Assembly (NCBI RefSeq): GCF_001953635.1
Contig: NZ_MEJH01000002.1
Span: 310,001-374,000 of the forward strand
DNA from: Alteromonas abrolhosensis
GTDB lineage: Bacteria; Pseudomonadota; Gammaproteobacteria; Enterobacterales; Alteromonadaceae
Direction of reading: 5' to 3'
Length of the DNA: 64,000 nt
This document shows, piece by piece, positions 53,888 to 63,400 of this stretch. Positions within the stretch are counted from its first letter, which is position 1. Every line of letters begins with the position of its first letter. A program made the translations under genes and the position numbers. The notes under the pieces are model-generated. The model saw only the letters and a program-made list of their open reading frames with translations, searched no databases and was not told where the DNA came from.

Positions 53888-56545
53888 TTAACGGATAAAA
53901 TGAGACTGGTAAATCGCGTTTGCCATCATTTTATTTGTGCCGTACCAATACCCTCTAAACTGGGTATTATCAGTAAAGCCAATCACCACACCACGTCCCA
54001 TCTTCTGAGTAGTAACAGCGGTTGAATCTGCCATTAGCGCAACCATTGCATTATCGCTAAACCCGGCCATAAGTGGCTCTTCTGTGTAACGCGCGGGGGT
54101 AATAAAAGGGGAGCTGCTTGCCTCTACTATCATGTTGTTAGTTTTGAACATAGGCAGCGTGTCGTCATCATAGCCGTAAAATAGTGGGTGTGTTTTGTCG
54201 ATTTTCGCTTCAAACACGGCACCTGCTACCAACTTTCTAGCGTATAACGATGCGCCATCTTTATAGCTTAGTTCGCTTTCATCAAACGCATTGTCAATGC
54301 TTTCTCGGCTAACCACTTCCACATCAAGCCATTTATGTTGAGCGAAGTAACGCAATGCCGACTTTTGCCCTACAATCACGCCACCAGCTTTCACCCAATC
54401 TTCAATTTGTGCTCTTTCGCTTTCTGTAAATCGATAGCTTCCGCTGGGAAATAGTAGATGAGTGTAAGTTACGCTTGGATCATTTAGCGCCCTTGTCAGG
54501 TGTTGTTGCTCAACGATACTAGGCGCTAGCCCCACTTTCGTATCGAAATAATGCCACATTTCACCCGCTTCGTATTCGCTGGTACCTTCACCGCCGACAA
54601 TTAATACTTGAGGCAAGGTTACAGGTGCCATGCTTCGGCTACCCAGGTCGTGTCCTGTTGGCGTTAATCCACTACGCAGGCTAAAGACAGGCACCTTAAG
54701 TTGCTGTTGCGCTTCACGCAAAATAGCCGCCAGATTTTCAGGCTGTCCCAAACCTTTAGGCACAATAATACTGCCAGGCTGAAGCTCAATGTTTTTCCCA
54801 TCATATTTAATAGCAGAGAACGCTTCTTCACTGCTGCGTACCTTCACGCCTGCTTCAAGCAATGTTTGAAGCATGGCAGGTGCATAATAGTGCTGCCATG
54901 AGAACGCGTAAGCATAAGCGCTAGGTTGAATATCATTGAACGGTAATTGCTGAAGTGCGGTGTTGTCATTTAGCTCGAGACTTCTCGCATCACCCTTATC
55001 TAACGGCGCATAATCTAAATTAAACGCCAAGGCTAAATTCCATGTAGAAACATCGTAGAATGTATTGTTTTCAAACGAGGTTTGAGTAGAGAAAATAGAC
55101 TTTACTAAGCGGTATTGAGCTTGGTTGGTAGGAATATAGATTGCTTCTCCCGCACCATAGCGAACCTTGCTAGCCTCGAAATCTTTTGTTAATACATCGT
55201 ACTTAATGTGGTGCTGTTCCAGTAAAGCGACAAAGGCATTAAGACGAGCTGTATCATTAGATGCGCTAACTACAAAGCCTACCTGATTGTCCTTTTTAGC
55301 CAGTGACTGTGTGCTCTTCACGAAACCCGATTGATAATCGAGAATAGCAGCCTTGTTTGCCAATGCGCCTTTAAAGGTACTTAGTGATGTGGTTATTTGA
55401 TTTGCTATGGTGTCTTTGAAAGCAAGCTTGCCGTTTATTGAATCCTGAAGATGCCCACGTGAACTGGCTTGCTCAAACAGAATACCCACACTGCCGTGCA
55501 AGTCTGGATAAGTCGATCCTTTCCCTGCGTAGAAGTCGTCAAATGCCTCTTGGGTAAAATACAACTCGCCCTGCTCATCAAACGCATCAGCATGATATTG
55601 CGCAAGCGCTTCAGTTAACGTGACGTTCTCATCTGGGGTTAGCGGGTTTTTACGCGAACGTACACCAGGTTGGAAGAAGTAGGTACTGTCCGTCCCCATT
55701 TCGTGAAAATCGGTCAGTATATGCGGACGCCATTTATGGAATTGCTTAATACGCGCTTGCGACTCAGGGTGCGCCAGCAACAGCCAATCGCGATTTAAAT
55801 CAAACCAGTAGTGGTTTGTGCGACCTGACGGCCACCCTTCATCGTGCTCACGATGGCGGCTGTCAGAAACCAACTGCTTGCCCTTATGCATATTTGCCCA
55901 TTGAGCAAACCGAGAAAGCCCATCAGGGTTGAAAGACGGATCAAACAACACAATATTATCGTTCAACAAGGCATCAATTTCTTCACCTTCAGCAGCGGCT
56001 AGATAGTAAGCCAGCGCAAGTGAAGCATTAGTACCGGAAGGCTCGTTACCGTGAATACTGTAGCCCATGTAAAAGATAAGGGGGGCATCGCTACCCACTT
56101 TATTACCGCTTTCCATGGCATCGATGTGTTGCTGCCTCATGGCTTCAATATTATTTCTATTTGAAGGCGCAGTGATTGTCATTAACAGTAGTGGGCGATT
56201 TTCGTGAGTACGACCGGTTTCTTCAATGGTGATACGGTCAGACTTTTCGGCCAATAGCTTCATATAATTGACAACTTGGTCGTGACGTACGTGCCACTCA
56301 CCAATGTTAGCGCCCAGTAACGATTCAGGTGTAGGGATGGCAGGGTTGTAAGATACTGTGTCAGGTAAGTATGCCGTTACCGGCTGACCGCCCACATCAG
56401 GTGTAATAGTAACGGCTGATGATAAGGCTGGCTGTGCTGACACTTGCTGACTGCTGGTTGCTCCAAAAGCAATAGTGCCAAGAGCTAATAGTGAAGCAAG
56501 TGATAAGGAGTTCTTTCTGGCGGTGTAATGCAAATTCGCGAACAT
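53888..56545 (-). CDS. Exported M14 zinc carboxypeptidase
   Basis: An 885-residue protein from the ATG at 56545 (GGGAAG ahead), with a signal peptide ending SQQVSAQ. The M14 domain (about 70-380) shows the zinc ligands in YSIHGNEPSGTNASLALAYYLA (HxxE) and the later LTDFHEMGTD histidine, plus DLNRDW. The C-terminal half contains a class I glutamine-amidotransferase-like beta/alpha region (VLIVGGEGTSEYEAGEMWHYFD). This layout is common in large secreted M14 peptidases of marine gammaproteobacteria. It should degrade peptides outside the cytoplasm. It is convergent with comF and divergent from nfuA. Confidence 0.88.
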   Translation of the reverse strand: MFANLHYTARKNSLSLASLLALGTIAFGATSSQQVSAQPALSSAVTITPDVGGQPVTAYLPDTVSYNPAIPTPESLLGANIGEWHVRHDQVVNYMKLLAEKSDRITIEETGRTHENRPLLLMTITAPSNRNNIEAMRQQHIDAMESGNKVGSDAPLIFYMGYSIHGNEPSGTNASLALAYYLAAAEGEEIDALLNDNIVLFDPSFNPDGLSRFAQWANMHKGKQLVSDSRHREHDEGWPSGRTNHYWFDLNRDWLLLAHPESQARIKQFHKWRPHILTDFHEMGTDSTYFFQPGVRSRKNPLTPDENVTLTEALAQYHADAFDEQGELYFTQEAFDDFYAGKGSTYPDLHGSVGILFEQASSRGHLQDSINGKLAFKDTIANQITTSLSTFKGALANKAAILDYQSGFVKSTQSLAKKDNQVGFVVSASNDTARLNAFVALLEQHHIKYDVLTKDFEASKVRYGAGEAIYIPTNQAQYRLVKSIFSTQTSFENNTFYDVSTWNLALAFNLDYAPLDKGDARSLELNDNTALQQLPFNDIQPSAYAYAFSWQHYYAPAMLQTLLEAGVKVRSSEEAFSAIKYDGKNIELQPGSIIVPKGLGQPENLAAILREAQQQLKVPVFSLRSGLTPTGHDLGSRSMAPVTLPQVLIVGGEGTSEYEAGEMWHYFDTKVGLAPSIVEQQHLTRALNDPSVTYTHLLFPSGSYRFTESERAQIEDWVKAGGVIVGQKSALRYFAQHKWLDVEVVSRESIDNAFDESELSYKDGASLYARKLVAGAVFEAKIDKTHPLFYGYDDDTLPMFKTNNMIVEASSSPFITPARYTEEPLMAGFSDNAMVALMADSTAVTTQKMGRGVVIGFTDNTQFRGYWYGTNKMMANAIYQSHFIR

Positions 56546-56705
56546 AGCGCTTCCCGTCTTGTTGTTATGGCTGAGAGTAGCGGCGACCTGTGCGCCTCTC
56601 AACAAATTCGATTCACTGGAATAATTTATTTAATTAATACCTGACTGTTTTACTCAGGTAAATTTGATACAATAATCCAAATTTCAAAATATGTAGGACT
56701 TGCTG

Positions 56706-57284
56706 ATGATAACTATATCAGAAGAAGCCCAGGCTCACTTCGTAAAACTGTTGAGTAAACAAGAGTCTGGCACGAATATTCGTGTATTCGTCGTAAATCC
56801 AGGCACTTCGTCGGCTGAGTGTGGCGTGTCCTATTGCCCACCAGACGCTGTTGAAGAGACGGATACCCGTTTGCCATTTAACGGTTTCGATGCGGTCGTT
56901 GACGAAGAAAGCGCACCGTATTTAGATGAAGCGGAAATTGACTACGTGACCGATCAAATGGGCTCGCAGTTAACCCTTAAAGCACCTAACGCTAAAGCGC
57001 GTAAGGTGTCTGACGATGCGCCTTTGATTGAGCGAATCAACTACATGATTGAGTCAGAAATCAACCCTCAGCTGGCCAGCCACGGAGGTAATGTTGTACT
57101 GACTGAACTAACTGATGATGGCTACGCCATACTTCAGTTTGGTGGTGGTTGTAATGGTTGCTCGATGGTAGACGTAACGCTTAAAGAGGGTATAGAGAAA
57201 CAAATGGTAGAGCAGTTTGCTGGCGAGCTTAAGGGCGTGCGCGATGCAACTGAGCACCAAGCAGGCGAGCACTCTTACTATTAA
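56706..57284 (+). CDS. nfuA: Fe-S biogenesis protein NfuA
   Basis: A 192-residue protein from the ATG at 56706 (AGGA 7 nt ahead). The A-type-like N-terminal domain (about 1-95: [36 protein letters not shown], degenerate for cluster binding) is followed by the NifU-like domain with CxxC in [20 protein letters not shown]. NfuA carries a 4Fe-4S cluster and passes it to target proteins under stress. It matches the E. coli protein over its whole length. Confidence 0.95.
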   Translation: MITISEEAQAHFVKLLSKQESGTNIRVFVVNPGTSSAECGVSYCPPDAVEETDTRLPFNGFDAVVDEESAPYLDEAEIDYVTDQMGSQLTLKAPNAKARKVSDDAPLIERINYMIESEINPQLASHGGNVVLTELTDDGYAILQFGGGCNGCSMVDVTLKEGIEKQMVEQFAGELKGVRDATEHQAGEHSYY

Positions 57285-57293
57285 GAGTAATTT

Positions 57294-57311
57294 TGTACTT
57301 TTTAAAGTACA
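57294..57311 (+). terminator. Weak hairpin after nfuA
   Basis: TGTACTTT/AAAGTACA with a very tight centre, about 10 nt after the stop. No strong T-tract. Confidence 0.35.
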
Positions 57312-57329
57312 TATCTCGATACCGAACTT

Positions 57330-57560
57330 ATGCTAGAGCAAGATATCCACAAAAGCTGGCAACGATTCAAAATAGGTTTATCTATTTTCGTTGTCGGCGT
57401 CTTGCTGTTATTTACTTTAAGCGAACTGCATATTGCGCTTCATTATCTAAGCCTTATCATTTTGTTTATCGGCTTTACCATAGCCATGTTGGGCTATTGG
57501 GGTATTTTTATTCAGCGTTTCTCGTTTATTAAAAATAAAAAGCCGCCCCCCAAGTTTTAG
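57330..57560 (+). CDS. Small two-span membrane protein
   Basis: A 76-residue protein with two hydrophobic segments (about residues 17-33 and 37-60) joined by a short turn and a basic, proline-rich end (KNKKPPPKF). It predicts a helical hairpin with both ends in the cytoplasm. It follows nfuA by 45 nt and might be co-transcribed despite the weak hairpin. I do not recognise the family. A clear ribosome site is not seen; ACCGAACTT precedes the ATG. Confidence 0.5.
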   Translation: MLEQDIHKSWQRFKIGLSIFVVGVLLLFTLSELHIALHYLSLIILFIGFTIAMLGYWGIFIQRFSFIKNKKPPPKF

Positions 57561-57765
57561 CCAACGAACTTTGCCATTTAGTTCCAGCAATTACCCCTGC
57601 AGCATCATCAGACATTCCAAACTTTCTATTCATATCAATCACGCATAACACTGTTATTCTTAATTTTTTGAGGCTTATACTTCATTCACTCTGCCACTGG
57701 TCGGGAGTTCATTTTGTAGGTAGATTAGAGGTTGCGCAAAGTGCCTAACAAAATAAAAGGGAGCT

Positions 57766-58476
57766 GTGGTGAATACAACAAAGAAGCTGGGCCTGCTTGG
57801 CGGAATGAGTTGGGAATCAACGGTCAGTTACTATCAAGCCATAAACCGTGGTGTAAATGCTCGACTTGGCGGCCTTCACAGCGCACCGCTGATAATAAGC
57901 AGCGTTGACTTTGCCCACATAGAGCAGCTTCAGCATAAAGGTGAATGGGATAAAACCGCCGATATACTCATCCGCGAGGCCAAGCACTTAGAGGCTGCGG
58001 GAGCTAAAGCCGTATTGATTTGTACCAATACCATGCACAAGGTTGCGGCTAGCATTGAACAAAATATTACTATTCCCCTCATTCACATTGCCGACGCCAC
58101 AGGACGAAAGTTACAGCACAATAAGGTTAAAAAAGTTGGGCTGCTTGGTACCCGTTTTACCATGGAGCAAACCTTTTATACATCGCGCCTTGAAGATGTT
58201 TTTAATATTGAGGTTGTTACTCCCAATGCCCAGCAACGAGACATAGTCCATAACATTATTTATGAAGAATTATGCAAGGGCGTGATTTGTATTGAATCCC
58301 GTAACGCGTATATTGAAATTATTAACGCGCTAGCGGCCGAGGGTGCTGAAGGCATTATTCTAGGCTGCACAGAAATTGCGTTACTAGTTCAGCAACATCA
58401 CACCAAAGTGAGGTTATACGATACTACCGCTATCCATGCTGCAGCCGCGGTGGATTTTGCTTTAAGCCCCCAATGA
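57766..58476 (+). CDS. Aspartate/glutamate racemase family protein
   Basis: A 236-residue protein, starting at one of two adjacent GTG codons after AAAGGGAG. The two catalytic cysteines of the Asp/Glu racemase fold are present: CTNTMHKVA near residue 87 and LGCTEIALL near 201. LGLLGGMSWESTVSYYQ at the start and KKVGLLGTRFTMEQTFYTS in the middle are typical of the YgeA-type broad-specificity racemases. It would interconvert L- and D-amino acids in the cytoplasm. It stands alone. Confidence 0.9.
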   Translation: MVNTTKKLGLLGGMSWESTVSYYQAINRGVNARLGGLHSAPLIISSVDFAHIEQLQHKGEWDKTADILIREAKHLEAAGAKAVLICTNTMHKVAASIEQNITIPLIHIADATGRKLQHNKVKKVGLLGTRFTMEQTFYTSRLEDVFNIEVVTPNAQQRDIVHNIIYEELCKGVICIESRNAYIEIINALAAEGAEGIILGCTEIALLVQQHHTKVRLYDTTAIHAAAAVDFALSPQ

Positions 58477-58576
58477 GGTATGACGGAGGGGTAAAATCGG
58501 GGCGTTAGTAATAAAGCGCGAATAACCCCATTTTGATAAGAGGGGATTTCCCCTGCTATTTTCAGAGGACACAACT

Positions 58577-58960
58577 ATGTTTAGCCACGTTATGTTAGGT
58601 GCAAACGATCTTGAAGCGTCAAAGAAGTTTTACGACGCCATTTTAGGGGTTTTAGGATACGAACCAGGCGTTTTTGATGAATACGGACGGGTATTTTACT
58701 ATACGCCTAAAGGCATTTTAGCGCTAACGAAGCCAATTAATGGCGAGGCAGCCACCCATGGCAATGGCACTACTCTTGGTCTTGCCGCGCGTACACCTGA
58801 ACTGGTAGATGAGTGGCATAAAGTAGGTAGCGAAAATGGGGGCGTGCCATGCGAGGATCCACCAGGAATTCGCGGTACCGGTGAACGCCAACTTTACCTT
58901 GCCTATTTGCGAGACCCAGCGGGCAACAAGCTCTGTGCAACGCACATCGTAAGAAAATAG
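58577..58960 (+). CDS. VOC (glyoxalase-fold) family protein
   Basis: A 127-residue protein of two beta-alpha-beta-beta-beta units. It opens FSHVMLGANDLEASKKFYDAILG, and later has YLAYLRDPAGNKLCATH, the two regions that supply metal ligands in this superfamily. The substrate cannot be told from sequence; members include dioxygenases, isomerases and antibiotic-resistance proteins. CAGAGGA precedes the start. It is full length and monocistronic. Confidence 0.85.
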   Translation: MFSHVMLGANDLEASKKFYDAILGVLGYEPGVFDEYGRVFYYTPKGILALTKPINGEAATHGNGTTLGLAARTPELVDEWHKVGSENGGVPCEDPPGIRGTGERQLYLAYLRDPAGNKLCATHIVRK

Positions 58961-59039
58961 CTGTAGTGCGGCCTGCTTAAATGATCACGCTCTTTTTGCA
59001 GGCTATTTGCTTTTAGCTGTCTATTTGGCCCAAAGCCCT

Positions 59040-59084
59040 TTGAATAATAGCACTTTGAGTAATAGCGTTTTGGATAATGCCTAG
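59040..59084. repeat. Three 15-nt imperfect tandem repeats
   Basis: TTGAATAATAGCACT, TTGAGTAATAGCGTT and TTGGATAATGCCTAG repeat with a 15-nt period. In one frame they would read L-N-N-S-T, L-S-N-S-V, L-D-N-A, like pentapeptide repeats, but no start codon and no long frame supports a gene. Confidence 0.4.
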
Positions 59085-59252
59085 TTAAGTCTACATATAA
59101 GCCCTAACCAAACGAAACTGCATAGGTGTTACTGTTTGGCCGCTCAATATCCTAAACGGGTTTCGCCTTTTCTCGTCTTTTCACTTTGCACTATACATTG
59201 TTGCTAGATGAATTAACCTTGAACCAGAAAAAGCTCAGCTAACAGAGGGAAT

Positions 59253-59968
59253 ATGACACCTGAAGAAACTGGCAAGGCCTACGACACCATTACACACCTT
59301 TGGACTCGTCCTGAATTTAATCAGAAAAATGGTATAACCGCCTACCAAAAAGCATTGTCATTTTTAGCGGACACCCCATCACAAGAGCCTGATACGGTGC
59401 CCAGCGAAGCGCTTGATAAGGGAGAAGCGCTTAGTAAGGGAGAAGCGAGCAATAAAGACAAACCAAAGAAACGAGGCTACGCACTAGACATAGGTTGCGG
59501 ATGCACCAATCGTTTTGTCCCGGTTATCGAACGCGCAGGGCTAACTTACGAAGGCATTGATGTTTCCAAAGATATGCTGGCTATTGCGACGTCCCAGTTA
59601 CCGGCTCATACCTTCTATTGCGCTGACGTGTGTACATTCACTATCCCCAAGCACTATTCGTTTATTAGCGCTTGGGATAGCTTTTGGCATATTCCCTAAC
59701 GCAGCAAGAGCCTTTGCTTAAGAAGCTAGTGGATCACTTAGACGATGACGGAGTGTTGCTTTTTAGCTGTGGGGGTACAGATGAAAGCGGCCAACACACA
59801 AACGAAGTGATGGGCCCAGAAATCTACTACGCCTCTCTGGGGCTACATAGATACATAGAAATATTGATAGAAGCAGGCGGGTTTGTTCGTCACGTTGAAT
59901 TCGATCAGCACCCTGAACTACACACTATTATCATTGTGCAAAAAAGAACCGCGCAAAAAACACAGTAG
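59253..59968 (+). pseudogene. SAM-dependent methyltransferase broken by a frameshift
   Basis: The first frame (59253-59699) has the SAM-binding motif YALDIGCGCTNRF (about residues 76-88), GIDVSKDML and ends SAWDSFWHIP followed by TAA. The sequence then continues in another frame from about 59697 with LTQQEPLLKKLVDHLDDDGVLLFSCGG, the expected next part of a class I methyltransferase, up to 59968. Adding one C to the CCC at 59694-59696 would give HIP-LTQQE. The gene therefore lacks one base, by true mutation or a reading error. A linker near residues 50-70 is encoded by three 18-nt tandem repeats. Confidence 0.8.
59406..59459 (+). repeat. Three 18-nt tandem repeats inside the methyltransferase
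   Basis: GAAGCGCTTGATAAGGGA, GAAGCGCTTAGTAAGGGA and GAAGCGAGCAATAAAGAC follow each other directly and code for E-A-x-x-K-(G/D) units. The first two differ at two bases, which indicates recent duplication. Confidence 0.7.
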
Positions 59969-60066
59969 CAAAAAAAATAATACTGAATGATGCCCTAGAA
60001 AAACTGAGAGAGGCAGCGTGCTCAGCACGCCTTCCCTACGTAAGGTCAGCGAAGCGTTATAAAACA

Positions 60067-61413
60067 CTAGCTTTGCGGTATCGCTAACTCACCGCGTTTA
60101 TCTAACCGATAAAAGCTCCAAGCCAATGTCACACCGCGAGCAAGTAAAAAGGCAAGTAGAGCATACCAAAGGCTGACGTTACCCTGATCTTGCGTGAGGT
60201 ACCAAACGGGGAAATACACCCCTAACGCACTTATTATCATGGTATTTCTCATTGCGCTGGCTCGGGTAAGACCAACAAATACGCCATCGTACAAAAAACA
60301 CCAATGCGCTAGTAGAGGAAGTAATACCATTAGACCAAGATAAGGTAGCGCAGCTTTTACTATATTTGCGTGCTCGGTAAGCAGCTTGATAATAGCATCG
60401 CCCCCCGCAAAAAAAATCAGGCTGTAAATAAGGGCAAAAACACTGGACCAGACTAACCCTTGGTAGGTGCGTCGTTTCACTTCGCTGCTGTCAGACGCCC
60501 CCTTGGCTTCACCCACCAGCGCTTCCACACCATACGCAATGCCATCAAGTCCCAATGCAATAAGAACAAAGAACTGCATGAGTATGGCATTGACGGCCGC
60601 CGACGTTTCGCCGTAACGGGCACCTTGAATGGTGAGAAACGCTAAGCAGCCCTGTAATGCTAAGTTACGTAATAGCATGTCACCGTTAAGCTTCATCAGT
60701 ACCTTCCGAGCTGCACGGTTAAACCACGATGCACTCACCGCGACACCGCCAACGCGCTTAAACGCCACCGCTAGCGCCATTATAGCCATGGTATACTCAG
60801 CGAATACACTGGCCAGCGCCACGCCAGCGACAGACAAACCAAGCCCGAACACAAACACTACATCGAGTCCCGCATTCAATAAATTTCCCACAATTTGAAT
60901 AGCCATGACGCTGCGCGTTTTTTGCTGCCCTACTAACCATCCAACTAATGCCAGATTAAGCATGGCAGCTGGTGCGCCCCACACCCGGGTCGAAAAGTAA
61001 TTTTGAAGGTGAAGGGCAACGTCACTGTTTGGCTGGGTTAATGCTAAACCTATAGACAAAATAGGAGATTGCAGCGCAAGCACTGCGCCCCCTAATACCA
61101 AGGCAACCGCAACCGTTTGCCACAATACTTTTGCTGACTCTAATGTATTGTTTGTCGACCCTTTAGCTTGTGCACTTAAGCCTGTTGACGACATGCGAAG
61201 AAACCCGCACACCCAGTATATTTGCGTTAAGATAAGTGCTCCCACCGATGCCCCTGCTAGCATGGCAGGTAAAGACATGTGCCCCAAAACCGCGGTATCC
61301 ACCAAACCTAATAGAGGCGTAGTAATATTCGCTAAGATCATAGGAAGCGCTAATGCCAACAGACGGGAATGGTCGTCAAAAAAGGAGCGCTGGGTTAGTT
61401 GGGCAGGGGACAT
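60067..61413 (-). CDS. MATE-family efflux transporter, DinF type
   Basis: A 448-residue protein with about 12 predicted helices and the two-fold MATE repeat. ANITTPLLGLVDTAVLGHM in helix 1 and YWVCGFLRMSSTGLSAQAKG following helix 2 are typical of the DinF subgroup. It exports cationic or toxic compounds using proton or sodium gradients, or may export another metabolite. It is convergent with the broken methyltransferase and divergent from the deacetylase gene. Confidence 0.9.
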   Translation of the reverse strand: MSPAQLTQRSFFDDHSRLLALALPMILANITTPLLGLVDTAVLGHMSLPAMLAGASVGALILTQIYWVCGFLRMSSTGLSAQAKGSTNNTLESAKVLWQTVAVALVLGGAVLALQSPILSIGLALTQPNSDVALHLQNYFSTRVWGAPAAMLNLALVGWLVGQQKTRSVMAIQIVGNLLNAGLDVVFVFGLGLSVAGVALASVFAEYTMAIMALAVAFKRVGGVAVSASWFNRAARKVLMKLNGDMLLRNLALQGCLAFLTIQGARYGETSAAVNAILMQFFVLIALGLDGIAYGVEALVGEAKGASDSSEVKRRTYQGLVWSSVFALIYSLIFFAGGDAIIKLLTEHANIVKAALPYLGLMVLLPLLAHWCFLYDGVFVGLTRASAMRNTMIISALGVYFPVWYLTQDQGNVSLWYALLAFLLARGVTLAWSFYRLDKRGELAIPQS

Positions 61414-61534
61414 AAATGATCTCAGTAGGGGTTAATTTCGCTATATACTATCAACCTATGCAACGGCATAAGTGAAATGCGTACCAGCTTGACCATGTAT
61501 AAGATTGGCCAAGTCGCATTATTTGGAGTTTACC

Positions 61535-62749
61535 ATGCTATTGAATTTGATTAGGCACTCAGTGGATGATGATATGAAAACCAACAATGTAATTCAAAAC
61601 AGAGCGATGAATCGCGCTCGCTTAAAAGCCTTAACTGCAATGTTCTTGGCGGTTTTCAGTGTAGTGTTGGTTGCGCCTAGCCTTGCAGCAGGTTCTGCTG
61701 CTGATGCGACGTCCAACACGAAGGAACAAAGCCAAGACAACATTAAAGCCAAAGTAAGTACCACTCCCAACGCGGCTATTTTGCTTTATCATCATGTTTC
61801 GTCTTCTACGCCAGCCAGCACCAGTATTTCGCCTGAAGCCTTTAAATCGCACATGGAATACTTGGACGCACACCACACTGTGGTTTCGCTACAGGACGTT
61901 GTTTCAGCTATACAGCACAACACCACACTGCCAGAAAATTCGGTCGCGATTACGTTTGACGATGGCTACGCAAACATTTTAGACAATGCTCACCCAATTC
62001 TCGCCGAATTCGGTTTTCCTTATACTGTGTTCATTAATCCTGATGAAATAGGTGTGGGCCCCCAGCAGCTAACCTGGGAACAGGTGATAGCAATGCAAAA
62101 CGATGGCGTCGTCTTTGCCAATCACACGCTAGACCACCTGCACATGCTAAACGGTGAGCAGGAAATGGGAGAGCGCACATGGTTAGAAAAAGTATGGCAA
62201 AACGTAGAACGTGCTGAAAAGAAGATAGAAGATAAATTAGATATCAGTCTTAAATATTTAGCCTACCCATTTGGTGAGTACAATACGGCGCTCGCTAACA
62301 AGCTCAAAGAGGAAGGTTACATAGGATTCGGTCAGCACTCGGGGGCTGTAGGGCCAACTAGTGATATGCAGGCACTACCGCGCTTCCCAGCGGCAGGACC
62401 TTACGCCAATTTAGCAACGCTAAAGACCAAATTAAATAGCCTTGCCATGCCAGTTACACACAGTTCACACGACAACCCTCGTATGAAAACTAGAACCCTA
62501 TCATCGCCCATAAGCTTAACGATAGGCAGTGACGATGTTCGCCTTACCCAAGTAAATTGCTTTTTTGGCGGTGACCCCATTAAGACCAGTGTTCAAGATA
62601 ACGTGCTTACGTTTCGTCTTTCAAAAACACTTCCTGTGGGACGTTCACGTGTGAACTGTACAGCACCGTCCAATACACACGCGGGTCGTTATTATTGGTA
62701 CTCAACGCCTTTCTTCGTGGCAGATGAAAAGGGAAATTACCCTGACTGA
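61535..62749 (+). CDS. Exported polysaccharide deacetylase family protein
   Basis: A 404-residue protein when started at the ATG at 61535, which has TTTGGAG 6 nt ahead; a second possible ATG at 61574 gives a shorter N-terminus. The signal peptide has a long n-region and ends PSLAAG. The NodB domain (about 80-280) shows ILLYHHVS, the metal/acid motif ITFDDGYANILD, and FANHTLDHLHM (HxxxH type). A C-terminal beta-rich region of about 110 residues follows. Members remove acetyl groups from peptidoglycan, chitin or exopolysaccharide, or esters from xylan. Being outside the xylan locus, an envelope role seems more likely. Confidence 0.85.
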   Translation: MLLNLIRHSVDDDMKTNNVIQNRAMNRARLKALTAMFLAVFSVVLVAPSLAAGSAADATSNTKEQSQDNIKAKVSTTPNAAILLYHHVSSSTPASTSISPEAFKSHMEYLDAHHTVVSLQDVVSAIQHNTTLPENSVAITFDDGYANILDNAHPILAEFGFPYTVFINPDEIGVGPQQLTWEQVIAMQNDGVVFANHTLDHLHMLNGEQEMGERTWLEKVWQNVERAEKKIEDKLDISLKYLAYPFGEYNTALANKLKEEGYIGFGQHSGAVGPTSDMQALPRFPAAGPYANLATLKTKLNSLAMPVTHSSHDNPRMKTRTLSSPISLTIGSDDVRLTQVNCFFGGDPIKTSVQDNVLTFRLSKTLPVGRSRVNCTAPSNTHAGRYYWYSTPFFVADEKGNYPD

Positions 62750-62754
62750 GTATT

Positions 62755-62797
62755 TAAATAAGAGCGAGTTTTTTGTGTTTCCGCTCGCTCTTATTTA
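62755..62797. terminator. 14-bp stem between the deacetylase and GNAT genes
   Basis: TAAATAAGAGCGAG (62755-62768) and CTCGCTCTTATTTA (62784-62797) form a perfect stem with a 15-nt T-rich loop in the gap between two convergent genes. An A-run on the plus side gives a T-run ahead of it on the minus strand. Confidence 0.65.
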
Positions 62798-62811
62798 AAA
62801 AAAGCATTCAC

Positions 62812-63399
62812 CTATACAGGTTTAGCAAAGCGAATAAAGCCTTTGTTTATCGACTCTTCTACGAAATTGTGGCGCTGATAAAAGCGAATAGCGGGCACAT
62901 TCGACACTTCAACATCTAACACCAGTTTGCGCTTCTTCAACTTCTCCGCTCGCGCCTGCATGGCATCGACTAGCATCGACCCCACACCAGTACGACGGGC
63001 ACTTTCCTCTACTGAGAGGTGCCCTATCATGAGCTCGGTATTGGTAGGCGGCGTAAGGTTGATAGCCACCGTCTGGTTACGCATCAGCACTGTCATTGCT
63101 TCGTCGAGGGTAAAGTACGAGGTGATGCTATCAAGGGTAGCTCGGTCGAACGCCGCGCCTAATTTGCTATGCCATGACGTCACGACACCAAGCACTTCAT
63201 CACCGCAACACGCAACCCAATGATTCTTATAACCATACTGACCGCCACCGAGTTCCCAAGCATGAGAGAGGTAGCCATCGGCCGTTTTATTCTTATTGTG
63301 TCCAAAAATAGACGTTAACAACGACTGCGCCGCATTTAATATGAGTGGCGTAGTATGTGCGGCGTCAGATGCCACACCTTGCCTTATTTTGATATCCAT
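62812..63399 (-). CDS. GNAT-family N-acetyltransferase
   Basis: A 195-residue protein. The acetyl-CoA binding motif A is visible in LMIGHLSVEESARRTGVGSMLVDAMQARAEK (R/Q-x-x-G-x-G/A type, around residues 124-150), followed by LVLDVEVSNVPAIRFYQRHNFVEES, the standard motif B. It transfers an acetyl group to an unknown amine. It starts one base after the SCO stop codon, so the two genes are probably in one operon. Confidence 0.85.
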   Translation of the reverse strand: MDIKIRQGVASDAAHTTPLILNAAQSLLTSIFGHNKNKTADGYLSHAWELGGGQYGYKNHWVACCGDEVLGVVTSWHSKLGAAFDRATLDSITSYFTLDEAMTVLMRNQTVAINLTPPTNTELMIGHLSVEESARRTGVGSMLVDAMQARAEKLKKRKLVLDVEVSNVPAIRFYQRHNFVEESINKGFIRFAKPV

Positions 63400-63400
63400 A

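Noticed and set aside
59253..59968. Programmed -1 frameshift in the methyltransferase
   Set aside because: The junction lacks a canonical slippery heptamer and a strong downstream stem. A lost base or reading error is simpler.
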